Program-made: the position numbers and the translations under genes
Notes under the pieces: generated by a model
Seen by the model: the letters and a program-made list of their open reading frames with translations, nothing else
Database searches by the model: none
What the model was told of the DNA's origin: nothing
Assembly (NCBI GenBank): GCA_902388545.1
Contig: CABMPS010000096.1
Coordinates: forward strand, 1 to 7,152
Direction: 5' to 3'
Length of the DNA: 7,152 nt
Source: an uncultured Collinsella sp.
GTDB taxonomy: Bacteria > Actinomycetota > Coriobacteriia > Coriobacteriales > Coriobacteriaceae
Part shown: positions 1 to 6,393 of the stretch, one piece after another
Position numbering within the stretch: the first letter of the stretch is position 1
How the letters are laid out: each line of letters opens with the position of its first letter

Positions 1-452
1 GTCGTCGTGCCCAGGTCAATCACGATGCACGGCGAGCCGTAGACGGCGCGGGCCGCCACGGCATCGGCGATGCGGTCGGGGCCGATCTCGGCCGGATCGT
101 CGTAGTGCACGGGTATGCCGGTCTTAAGTCCCGGCCCCACGGTGAGCACGCGCCCCGTGCAGGTGCGGGAAAGTGCCGCCTTCCACGGGCGCTCGAGCGC
201 CGGGACTACACAGCTCAGCACGGCCGCGGCGGGTGCAAGCACCCCGGGCACACCTGCATCGGCGGCGAGCGCGCCCATGACCTGCATAAGTCGCATGCGC
301 GCTTCGTCGGCCGTAATGCTCGACGGCGTCGTGATCTCGCATGTCGCAAGCGGACATTCCTGCGCCGCGGCCGAATCCTCGGCAAACAGGCCAAAGCGAA
401 TGAACGTGTTGCCCACGTCGACCGTCAATATATATGCGCACCCATTAAGCAT
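1..452 (-). CDS. coaX: Type III pantothenate kinase, N-terminal 150 residues (3' end outside window)
   Basis: CoaX phosphorylates pantothenate with ATP, the first committed step of coenzyme A synthesis in the cytoplasm. Reading the minus strand from the ATG at 452 gives 150 uninterrupted codons to the window edge; the family is usually about 255-260 residues, so roughly the last 40% is missing. Three family motifs are visible in order. DVGNT (residues 12-16) is the N-terminal phosphate-binding motif of the ASKHA fold. IGPDRIADAVAA (123-134) carries the GxDR aspartate D126, which matches the catalytic aspartate of the family. DLGTT (146-150) is the start of the second nucleotide-binding motif. 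GPGLKTGI (106-113) is also typical. The ATG has a good ribosome site, AAAGGAG at about 462-468, eight bases upstream; a TTG at codon 9 is a less likely start. The gene is divergent from the OPT transporter. Nothing suggests decay. Confidence 0.93.
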   Translation of the reverse strand, partial: MLNGCAYILTVDVGNTFIRFGLFAEDSAAAQECPLATCEITTPSSITADEARMRLMQVMGALAADAGVPGVLAPAAAVLSCVVPALERPWKAALSRTCTGRVLTVGPGLKTGIPVHYDDPAEIGPDRIADAVAARAVYGSPCIVIDLGTT

Positions 453-479
453 CGTCGGCGCTCCTTTCGTCTGCCCAGC

Positions 480-485
480 AGTATA
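480..485 (-). promoter_or_regulatory. Candidate -10 box for coaX (TATACT)
   Basis: On the minus strand TATACT lies 27 bases upstream of the coaX ATG, which would give a leader of about 20 bases holding the AAAGGAG site. No good -35 hexamer sits 16-18 bases upstream; that position falls inside the outer part of the palindrome at 490-567. The call rests on one hexamer and its position only. Confidence 0.35.
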
Positions 486-489
486 TCCC

Positions 490-567
490 GATGATTATTC
501 TGGGACGGGGATTTAAAAATCATTGCGTACCTGATGATTTTTAAATCCCCGTACCAGAATAATCATC
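490..567. repeat. Long imperfect palindrome (34-bp arms, 10-bp loop)
   Basis: The arms 490-523 and 534-567 are reverse complements at 33 of 34 positions (the mismatch is 504 against 553), separated by the loop TGCGTACCTG. Each arm runs from GATGATTATTCTGG through a CGGGGATTT core to AAAAATCAT at the loop side. The hexamer ATGATT or its complement AATCAT occurs four times in alternating orientation, at 491, 518, 534 and 561, so each arm also has a weak inverted repeat of its own. It lies between divergent genes, so it is not a terminator for either. It could be a dispersed palindromic or MITE-like repeat, a double operator, or a structured leader; the sequence alone does not decide. No flanking target duplication was seen. 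Confidence 0.9.
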
Positions 568-625
568 CTTCGGCTTCGTTTGGGATAGCTAAAAAAGCCC
601 AGTCCCAAATTAACTGCCGTGCCGC

Positions 626-631
626 TATACT
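626..631 (+). promoter_or_regulatory. Candidate -10 box for the OPT transporter (TATACT)
   Basis: TATACT lies 110 bases upstream of the OPT start codon and has the same hexamer as the candidate coaX -10. The -35 position at 17-bp spacing reads TCCCAA, a poor match, so this would be a weak or activator-dependent promoter. If real, the mRNA leader is about 100 bases and includes the hairpin at 679-717. Confidence 0.33.
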
Positions 632-678
632 GGTGCGCGGTCGTTTGCGAGCTCACGCGGCGGCCCTTGGTAACCCGA

Positions 679-717
679 CTTCCCGCGCCGTATCCGTAAC
701 GGCGCTCCCGGGGGAAG
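679..717 (+). promoter_or_regulatory. Stem-loop in the leader of the OPT transporter gene
   Basis: CTTCCC (679-684) pairs with GGGAAG (712-717) and GCGCCGT (685-691) with ACGGCGC (699-705), giving a 13-bp stem with a 7-base loop and a 6-base bulge on the 3' side (706-711). It ends about a dozen bases before the ribosome site AAAGGAG. No U-run follows, so it is not a terminator. It may affect mRNA stability or ribosome access. It matches no riboswitch class I recognise, and GC-rich DNA produces such stems by chance. Confidence 0.35.
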
Positions 718-741
718 CGGATATACGCAAAGGAGTTTTAT

Positions 742-2445
742 ATGAGCAATCCCTCGAACCGCGCTTCGATGCGCGGGCAACTCACGCTGCGCGGCGTCGT
801 CATCGGCGTCCTTGGCTGCGTGATCATCACGGCAAGCTCGGCCTACACGGCCCTCAAGATGGGTGCACTCCCCTGGCCGATTATTTTCGCTGCCGTCATC
901 TCGCTGTTCTTCCTGAAGCTCATGGGTGACGCCAGCCTCAACGAGGCCAACGTCACCCACACCATCATGTCCGCGGGCGCCATGGTCGCCGGCGGCCTGG
1001 CGTTTACCATCCCGGGCGCCTGGATGCTGGGCTATGCCGACCAGATCAGCTGGCTCGACATGTTTATCGTGGCACTCGCCGGCACCATCTTGGGCCTGCT
1101 GGCCACCGCGCTCATCCACCGCCACTTTATCGTGGACGCCGCGCTGGAGTTTCCCACCGGCAATGCCGCAGCTCAGACACTGCGCGCCACCGAGGCCGGC
1201 GGCAAGACCGGCAAGCAGCTCTTTGGCTCCATGGCCATCGCAGGCATCTACAGCGTGCTTCGCGACGCTCTGGGCGTGGTGCCCAGCATGCTGTGCACGC
1301 TCAATATCCCCGGCGTGACCTTTGCCATCTATAACTCGCCCATGCTGCTCTCCATCGGCTTTTTGGTTGGCTTCGCCCCGGTTGCCTTCTGGTTTGCCGG
1401 CGCGCTGCTAGGTAACTTTGGCATCATCGTGGGCGGCACCGCTGCCGGTCTATTCGACGTTGTGACTGCGCAGGGCATCGTCAAATCGCTCGGCATGGGT
1501 CTCATGATGGGCTTTGGCGTCGCCGTCGTCCTCAAGGACATCCTGCCGCAGGTCGCCGGCATCGCCCGCGGCCTCGCCGCCGACAGCTCCAGCGACACCG
1601 ACGAGCAGTCGCTCATCTCGGGCTCGCTTAAGCTCGACGCCGGCATCATCGGCCTGGGTACTGCCGCCATCGCCGTGATCATCGCCATCGTGCTCGACCT
1701 TGGCCCCGTTCCGGCCGTCATCGTCACGCTGTTCACCTTTGTCACCACCATCATGAGCGCGCAGAGCTGCGGCCAGACGGGCATCGACCCCATGGAGATC
1801 TTTGGCCTCATCGTCATGCTCATCGTTGCCGCCTTCGCGCAGCTCGCTCAGGTCAAGCTGTTCTTTATCGCCGGCATCGTGGCCGTAGCGTGCGGCCTTG
1901 CGGGCGACGTCATGAACGACTTTAAGGCTGGCGCCGTGCTGGGCACCAACCCGCGTGCGCAGTGGATCGGCCAAGCCATTGGCGGCATCGTGGGCGCCCT
2001 GGTCGCCGCAGCCGTCATGGTCGCGCTCGTCACCGCCTATGGCCCGGACGCCTTTGGCCCCGACAAGAGCTTTGTTGCCGCGCAGGCAAGCGTCGTCGCC
2101 ACCATGGTCTCGGGCATCCCGAGCGTCCCGTGGTTCGTTGGCGGCTTTATCGCCGGCATCGTCATGTACTGGCTCGGCATTCCGGCCATGATGATCGGCC
2201 TGGGCGTGTACCTGCCGTTCTACATGTCACTCACGGCATTCCTGGGCTCCTGCGTCAAGCTCGCCTACGACAAGTGGTCCGCCCACCGCGACGCCACCGC
2301 TGGTCTTTCTGACGAGGAGAGGGCTGCCAAGGACGCCGCCTTCCAGGAACAGGGCCTAGTTGTCGCCAGCGGCCTGCTCGGCGGCGAGTCCATCGTCGGC
2401 GTTATCCTGGCGTTTGTCTCCGTGGGCTTAAGCCTGCTGGGCTAA
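742..2445 (+). CDS. OPT-superfamily oligopeptide transporter
   Basis: This 567-residue polytopic inner-membrane protein belongs to the OPT family (Pfam PF03169), secondary transporters that import oligopeptides or, in some branches, metal chelates. It has many hydrophobic segments separated by short loops, with one hydrophilic loop at about 278-296 (serine/aspartate-rich) and another at about 508-537. Family-like signatures appear in order: LTLRGVVIGVLGCVIITASS (15-34), LEFPTGNAAAQTLRA (135-149), GQTGIDPMEIFG (344-355), GDVMNDFKAGAVLGTNPRAQ (388-407), GLGVYLPFYMS (486-496) and GLVVASGLLGGES (538-550). The length is at the short end for bacterial members, but both ends look complete. The start is supported by AAAGGAG six bases upstream of the ATG. 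It is transcribed alone, divergent from coaX, and ends in a strong terminator. No binding-protein or ATPase genes are nearby, as expected for OPT carriers. Substrate is not predictable from this sequence. Confidence 0.93.
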   Translation: MSNPSNRASMRGQLTLRGVVIGVLGCVIITASSAYTALKMGALPWPIIFAAVISLFFLKLMGDASLNEANVTHTIMSAGAMVAGGLAFTIPGAWMLGYADQISWLDMFIVALAGTILGLLATALIHRHFIVDAALEFPTGNAAAQTLRATEAGGKTGKQLFGSMAIAGIYSVLRDALGVVPSMLCTLNIPGVTFAIYNSPMLLSIGFLVGFAPVAFWFAGALLGNFGIIVGGTAAGLFDVVTAQGIVKSLGMGLMMGFGVAVVLKDILPQVAGIARGLAADSSSDTDEQSLISGSLKLDAGIIGLGTAAIAVIIAIVLDLGPVPAVIVTLFTFVTTIMSAQSCGQTGIDPMEIFGLIVMLIVAAFAQLAQVKLFFIAGIVAVACGLAGDVMNDFKAGAVLGTNPRAQWIGQAIGGIVGALVAAAVMVALVTAYGPDAFGPDKSFVAAQASVVATMVSGIPSVPWFVGGFIAGIVMYWLGIPAMMIGLGVYLPFYMSLTAFLGSCVKLAYDKWSAHRDATAGLSDEERAAKDAAFQEQGLVVASGLLGGESIVGVILAFVSVGLSLLG

Positions 2446-2486
2446 GCTGAGCAGCTGCTCGACGGCAACCATATTGCCTACGACTT

Positions 2487-2526
2487 GCCCGGTCGGTAGC
2501 TTTCGCGGCTACCGACCGGGCTTTTT
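2487..2526 (+). terminator. Intrinsic terminator of the OPT transporter gene
   Basis: A perfect 14-bp stem (GCCCGGTCGGTAGC at 2487-2500 with its complement at 2508-2521) encloses the loop TTTCGCG and is followed directly by TTTTT. It starts 41 bases after the OPT stop codon. Confidence 0.93.
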
Positions 2527-2537
2527 GATACCAACGC

Positions 2538-2576
2538 AAAGAAAAGCCGGCGCGCTGCGTTTGACAGCGCGCCGGC
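2538..2576 (-). terminator. Intrinsic terminator of the surface-protein gene
   Basis: A perfect 12-bp stem (GCCGGCGCGCTG at 2546-2557 paired with 2565-2576) with a 7-base loop. Read on the minus strand it is followed by TTTTCTTT, so it ends transcripts from the gene that stops at 2646, about 70 bases upstream. With the terminator at 2487-2526 it insulates the convergent pair. Confidence 0.88.
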
Positions 2577-2645
2577 CTTATCGTTTGGCTATCGAGACGG
2601 TCCCGCTATGAATTGAAGTTCCTTGCAGAGCCGACGCCCGAATCG

Positions 2646-5600
2646 CTACATGTGCTTGCGACGACGATCGCCCAGCGTCACGCCTGCGGCCACGAGCGTT
2701 ATGCCGCCGATGACGAAGACCTCACCCGCAAGTGCGGAGTCATCACCGGTCTGGGCGAGCGCGGCAGGCGCGGCCTGTTTCTTGGCAACGGGGGCCTTTG
2801 CAGCAGCCTGCGCAACCTGAGGCTTGGCCTGTGGCTCAGCCTTGGGATGATACTTGTCGTACTCGGCCTGCGCGGCAGCCAGGGCATCCTTGGCATCGCC
2901 AAGCTCGGCAAGCGCGGCGGCATAGGCGTCGTTGGCATCGGACAGCTTGGCATCGGCATCGCTCAGGGCAGCCTTGAGGCCAGCGGCGGCATCGACGGCG
3001 GCCTTATAGCGAGCGTAGGCAGCGTTCAGCTTGACCAGCTTCTCGTTGCCCGTCGTGCCCGCGGCAAGGGATGCCTTGTGGTCGACAGCCTCAAGATCGG
3101 CCTTGAGCGCCTCGTCGTTGGCAAGCTCGGCCTTGGCCTTGACGATCTCGAGGTTCGCATCGACGACGGCTTCGTTGGCGGACTCGAGCTGCTTCTGGGC
3201 ATCGGCGACACCGGCGACGGCAGCGTCATAGGCGACCTTGGCGTCGTCGACCGCCTTCTGAGCGCCGGCGAAGCGCTCGAAGGCCTTGTTTGCGGTGGCC
3301 AGCTCGCCCTCGGCGGCCTTGACCTTCGCCTGTGCGTCGGACAGGGCCTGCGTCTTGGCGGCAACTGCCTGCTTGGCGTCCGAAAGAGCGGTCGCGGCGT
3401 GCACATCTGCGGCCTGAGCCTTGTCAACGCCAGCCTGGGCAGTGTCGTCGGCCTTCTTGGCATCGTTAAGCGTGCCCTGCTTGTTCGCAAGATCCGTCTT
3501 GGCGGCATCGCACTTGGCGGCAAGGTCCTTGACCGAAGCGGTAGCGTTGTCATACGCCTCGTTGGCCTGATCGGACTTTACCTTGGCGGCGTCGCGGGCG
3601 CTGCGAGCCTTCGCCTTGTGAGCAGCGGCCTCGGCTGCCTTCGTCTTGCTGTCAGCAAGCGTGGCGTTTGCCCTATCGAGAGCTGCCTGGGCAGTAGCGG
3701 CCTCGCTCTTGGCGGCGTCGAGCTTGGTCTGGGGCGTCTTGACGTCGACACCCTTGAGTTTGGCTTCGGCGGCGTCGTATGCCGTCTTCGCGGCGGCGGT
3801 GCCGGACTTAGCCTTCTCGTACTCGCCCTTGGCAGTGTTCACGTTTGTGTCGGCCGCGGTATAGGCGTCGCGTGCGGAATCCTTTTTATTGACGGCAGCG
3901 TAGTAGGCATTGCTGGTCGAACCATAATTCTTCTGCGCCTCTGCCAGCTTATTCTGAAGCTGCTTCAGCTGCTCCTTCTGCTCCTGCGTGCCGCCTGCAT
4001 TGTAGGCGGAAGCGATGTAGTCGTTCAGGAGCTTCTTGAACTCGGAGACAGTGAAATCAGCCTGACTGTCAAAAGAGCTGTAATCGAAGATGGTTACCTC
4101 GGAATCGGTGTTTTTACCGCTACCGGTCGCGATGCCGATAGCCTTCGTACCGGCATCGATGATGTTGAGATAGTGCCCGCACTCTTGGGAGATGCTTGTG
4201 TAGTGCTGGGAGATATAGTAGGAATCATATCGATGATTTTCAAGGTCACCATTCTTCTTGGCGTACTTATCGAATGCCTCCTTCTCCTGGGTATAGAGAC
4301 CGGTGTAGGGCCAGCCTAGGGTGTCCTCAGTCTCGCCGCCGGTATATGCACCGCCACCGCCAGCAAGATTTTCACCGTTATCCCAGTAGCAGTTCGAGTG
4401 TCCCCAGATGTTCGATGAATATGATGTATTAAGGGCGGCTGCCGCAGTCATGCGGAGGCTGACGCTGAGCGCCGACTGACCGTTCGCCTTGCGGAGGTTG
4501 TTCTGGGTGTCGAGATATGTCAAGGCGTTGCGCATCTGCTCCAAGGAAAGCGGGTTGGTGTCGCGAGACATGTCCTGATCGACGTACTGGTCATACCATT
4601 CGGCCTTGCCCTCAGCACCGGTCAGCATCGATACGGCATCCTGGGCGTTCTTTTTCTGCGTGGCTGTGAACTGGCTGCCGCCGATGATGTAGTTCATGAA
4701 GCCGAACATACCCTGGCTGATGACTTCCTGGTCAACGGTCATGTTGGACTTGAGCTCAGCAATCTGCTGCTCAAGAGCCTCAACCTGGACATTAGCAGCG
4801 TCATAAGCCTTTTCCGCGGCGTTCGAAGCAGCGCAGGCTGCCTCCCACTCGCTGCGCTTCTGCTTGCGAACTTCGACAAGCTTATCGTACTCCGCCTTCT
4901 TGTCGGCCTCGGTCTGCTGGGCCTGCTCGTATGCCGTCTTCGCGGCGTCACGCTTACTGGCCGCGTCCTTGTACTCCTTGTTTGCCGCATCGTATGCAGA
5001 CTGGGCAGATGCCACAGCAGCGTTGGCGGCGTTGGCCTTCTCCTGCGCGGCAGCGACGGCAGCCTGGGCGGCCTGCAGATTTGTCTGTGCGGTGGCGTCG
5101 GCATCCGTCGCGGCATTGAGCTCCGCCTGCGCGGTCTTGAGCTCACCAGCAGCAGCTTTCTTGGCGGCCTCAAGCGCACTCAGGTCAACACCCGTGACGG
5201 CAGCATCGAGCGCGGCCTGCGCCTGGTTGAACTTCTGCTGGGCGTTATCGCGCGCGGTGGTTGCGGCTGCGAGAGCAGCGGCAGTCTCCTGCTTCTTGGC
5301 CTGGGCAGTCGTCAAAGCCGCCTCGGTATTCTGCTTTTCCTGCTGGGCGCTGGCCTCGGCAGCCTTGGCCTGGTCCAGATTGGCCTGTGCAGTAGTAACG
5401 GCCTTATTGGCGTCATCGAGCTTTGCCTGCGCGTCCTCGACGGCCTTCTTGGCGGCCTCGTACTCGTCCATACCCATGGCCTCGAGCTTGGCCTGGGCAT
5501 CATCGAGGGCCTTCTTGGCCTCATCCTGCTTTGCCTTGGCGTCCTTGAGCGCCTGGGTCTTATCCTCGACACTCTTGTTGGCCTGTTCGAGCCGATCGTT

Positions 5601-6086
5601 CAGGTCGCCCAGCTTCTTCTGCTGCTGCTCGGTCTTTTCGACGGCGGCTTTGAGCTCGTCAATCTTCTCCTGGAGCGCGGCGACTTCTGCTGCGTTCTGC
5701 TCGGCGGCGTTATCGGTCACGGCCTGCGAGGCCTGATTCTTTTGCTGCTGCGCCTGCTTTTGAGACTGGCCCGCCGCGTCGGCCTTCTTCTGGGCGGCAT
5801 CGTAGGCGGCCTGAGCGTCCTTGAGCTGCTTTGCCGACTCCTCGGCCAGCTGGGCAGCCGTCTTTACGACCGCTTGGTTACCGGCGGCAACGGTATTCTC
5901 TACAGAACTACCCCCCCCCTGAACAGAATCGCCGTTATCGGTTGACGGTGCAGCAATTGCCGCCAGCGGCGACATAAGCGGCTGAGCAATGAGGCCCGCC
6001 GTCAAAACGGTTGCGAGGTTGGCAACGCCCTTGACGTTGACGGCCTTGGCCCGAGGCTCAAAGTGTTGTGGACTGTAGTTTGCCAT
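2646..6086 (-). CDS. Sortase-anchored surface protein: CAP/SCP domain between two alanine-rich coiled coils
   Basis: This 1146-residue protein has a clear surface design. Residues 1-46 form a signal peptide: charged start, hydrophobic stretch 21-46, likely cut near AIA-AP. Residues 71-448 are an alanine/lysine/glutamine-rich coiled coil of repeated AYDAA- and AQAxL-like units. Residues about 515-665 resemble a CAP/SCP domain: WGHSNC with H563, GENLA at 571-575 (E572), a QEKEAF segment (E601/E603) and ECGHYLNIID with H638, fitting the family's two-His, two-Glu pocket. A second alanine-rich coiled coil spans 700-1079, then a Pro/Ala linker, the sorting motif LAQTG (1110-1114), a hydrophobic span and the tail RRRKHM. 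The layout resembles SEC10/PgrA-type surface proteins of Gram-positive bacteria; that relation is by motif only. Cysteines 566 and 636 flank the two pocket histidines. The start has AAAGGGAG just upstream. Codons 56-59 lie on a nine-G run that could switch the gene off. Likely roles are adhesion or cell-surface interaction; none is proven. Confidence 0.9.
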   Translation of the reverse strand: MANYSPQHFEPRAKAVNVKGVANLATVLTAGLIAQPLMSPLAAIAAPSTDNGDSVQGGGSSVENTVAAGNQAVVKTAAQLAEESAKQLKDAQAAYDAAQKKADAAGQSQKQAQQQKNQASQAVTDNAAEQNAAEVAALQEKIDELKAAVEKTEQQQKKLGDLNDRLEQANKSVEDKTQALKDAKAKQDEAKKALDDAQAKLEAMGMDEYEAAKKAVEDAQAKLDDANKAVTTAQANLDQAKAAEASAQQEKQNTEAALTTAQAKKQETAAALAAATTARDNAQQKFNQAQAALDAAVTGVDLSALEAAKKAAAGELKTAQAELNAATDADATAQTNLQAAQAAVAAAQEKANAANAAVASAQSAYDAANKEYKDAASKRDAAKTAYEQAQQTEADKKAEYDKLVEVRKQKRSEWEAACAASNAAEKAYDAANVQVEALEQQIAELKSNMTVDQEVISQGMFGFMNYIIGGSQFTATQKKNAQDAVSMLTGAEGKAEWYDQYVDQDMSRDTNPLSLEQMRNALTYLDTQNNLRKANGQSALSVSLRMTAAAALNTSYSSNIWGHSNCYWDNGENLAGGGGAYTGGETEDTLGWPYTGLYTQEKEAFDKYAKKNGDLENHRYDSYYISQHYTSISQECGHYLNIIDAGTKAIGIATGSGKNTDSEVTIFDYSSFDSQADFTVSEFKKLLNDYIASAYNAGGTQEQKEQLKQLQNKLAEAQKNYGSTSNAYYAAVNKKDSARDAYTAADTNVNTAKGEYEKAKSGTAAAKTAYDAAEAKLKGVDVKTPQTKLDAAKSEAATAQAALDRANATLADSKTKAAEAAAHKAKARSARDAAKVKSDQANEAYDNATASVKDLAAKCDAAKTDLANKQGTLNDAKKADDTAQAGVDKAQAADVHAATALSDAKQAVAAKTQALSDAQAKVKAAEGELATANKAFERFAGAQKAVDDAKVAYDAAVAGVADAQKQLESANEAVVDANLEIVKAKAELANDEALKADLEAVDHKASLAAGTTGNEKLVKLNAAYARYKAAVDAAAGLKAALSDADAKLSDANDAYAAALAELGDAKDALAAAQAEYDKYHPKAEPQAKPQVAQAAAKAPVAKKQAAPAALAQTGDDSALAGEVFVIGGITLVAAGVTLGDRRRKHM
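3775..3795 (-). repeat. 21-bp exact direct repeat, copy 1 (copy 2 at 4927-4947)
   Basis: The same 21 bases occur at 4927-4947, in the other coiled-coil arm of the surface-protein gene. Both encode the unit AAKTAY. The copies are 1152 bp apart, a multiple of three, and enclose the CAP domain. Confidence 0.85.
5911..5919 (-). repeat. Nine-G homopolymer in the coding strand of the surface-protein gene
   Basis: The plus strand has nine consecutive C, so the coding strand reads CA(G)9T and encodes Q56-G57-G58-G59 just after the signal peptide. Ten G gives CAG GGG GGG GGG TAG, an immediate stop. Eight G gives GTA GTT CTG TAG after two glycines, also a stop. Both single-base slips therefore abolish the protein. 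Tracts of this length are known slippage sites in contingency genes of other bacteria; switching here is inferred. Confidence 0.9.
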
Positions 6087-6127
6087 GGCTTTCTCCCTTT
6101 GACACGGATGTATCCATACGCTTCAAA

Positions 6128-6233
6128 ATGTAGGAGCTGATTTTTGAATTCTGTTGCGCAACATTGGTCACCAGCGGATTTTTTGAAATTCGCGCTCTCG
6201 TGCTTCACAATTTCGTCACATATGTAGGAGCTG
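6128..6233. repeat. 12-bp direct repeat ATGTAGGAGCTG, two copies
   Basis: Exact copies lie at 6128-6139 and 6222-6233, 94 bp apart start to start, one near each end of the AT-rich part of the divergent spacer. They could be regulator binding sites or the trace of a small duplication. The TAGGAG core resembles a ribosome site, but no usable start codon and reading frame follows either copy on the plus strand. Confidence 0.6.
6152..6163. promoter_or_regulatory. 12-bp perfect palindrome TGTTGCGCAACA, candidate operator
   Basis: This fully symmetrical 12-mer lies 66 bases upstream of the surface-protein start codon and between the two copies of the 12-bp direct repeat. Its size and symmetry fit a dimeric repressor or activator site. 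No regulator gene is in the window, and I cannot assign it to a known family. Confidence 0.4.
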
Positions 6234-6393
6234 GTGCATCATATTCTTGCGGGATCGAATTGAGCCTGTGATTTGTATTTGCTCCCGCGTCATCCGCCCT
6301 ATCGGATTCCGCATCCAACAGACACCCCGCCCGCCACGGTGTAGAGTTAAGACAACGGGCGCGTTGCGCGGACCGCGCTGGAACGAGGTGGAC

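Larger units (their letters stand above)
6087..6393. other. Divergent intergenic region, surface protein / DUF389
   Basis: These 307 bases separate the start codons of two divergent genes and are clearly richer in A and T than the coding DNA around them, mainly between 6120 and 6290. They hold a 12-bp palindrome, a 12-bp direct repeat, imperfect copies of GATTTTTGAATTC (6139-6151 and about 6177-6191), and the inverted pair TTCAAAA/TTTTGAA (6122-6128 and 6142-6148). I find no convincing promoter for either gene; TTGAAA at 6183 with CACAAT at 6206 (17-bp spacing, plus strand) is the best but weak candidate for the DUF389 gene. No convincing small gene is seen. Confidence 0.6.

Noticed and set aside
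579..609. Inverted repeat TTTGGGA / TCCCAAA around an A-rich centre
   Set aside because: Seven-base arms with a largely unpaired 17-base interior and no U-run in the right place on either strand; it does not make a terminator, and there is no gene end here to serve.
625..1125. Open frame of 166 codons on the minus strand overlapping the OPT gene start
   Set aside because: Antisense to a well-supported membrane transporter; its Asp/Gly/His-rich product has no recognisable motif and it would overlap the OPT leader.
2449..2460. 12-bp palindrome GAGCAGCTGCTC just after the OPT stop codon
   Set aside because: It has no loop and lies between the stop codon and an obvious terminator, so an operator role is unlikely; probably chance in GC-rich sequence.
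2613..4319. Open frame of 568 codons on the plus strand opposite the surface-protein gene
   Set aside because: It is the antisense shadow of the alanine-rich coiled coil, where GCC/GGC-type codons leave few stops in the opposite frame. Its product is a low-complexity Gly/Leu/Val string with no family motif, and it also crosses the real stop codon of the surface gene.
4864..5736. Open frame of 290 codons on the plus strand rich in Ala, Ser and Cys
   Set aside because: It is antisense to the N-terminal coiled coil, has abnormal composition, and no ribosome site was noted.
6002..6208. Minus-strand open frame of 68 codons overlapping the surface-protein start
   Set aside because: It needs a GTG start without a clear ribosome site and runs out of frame through the signal-peptide region of the surface protein; it has no family features.
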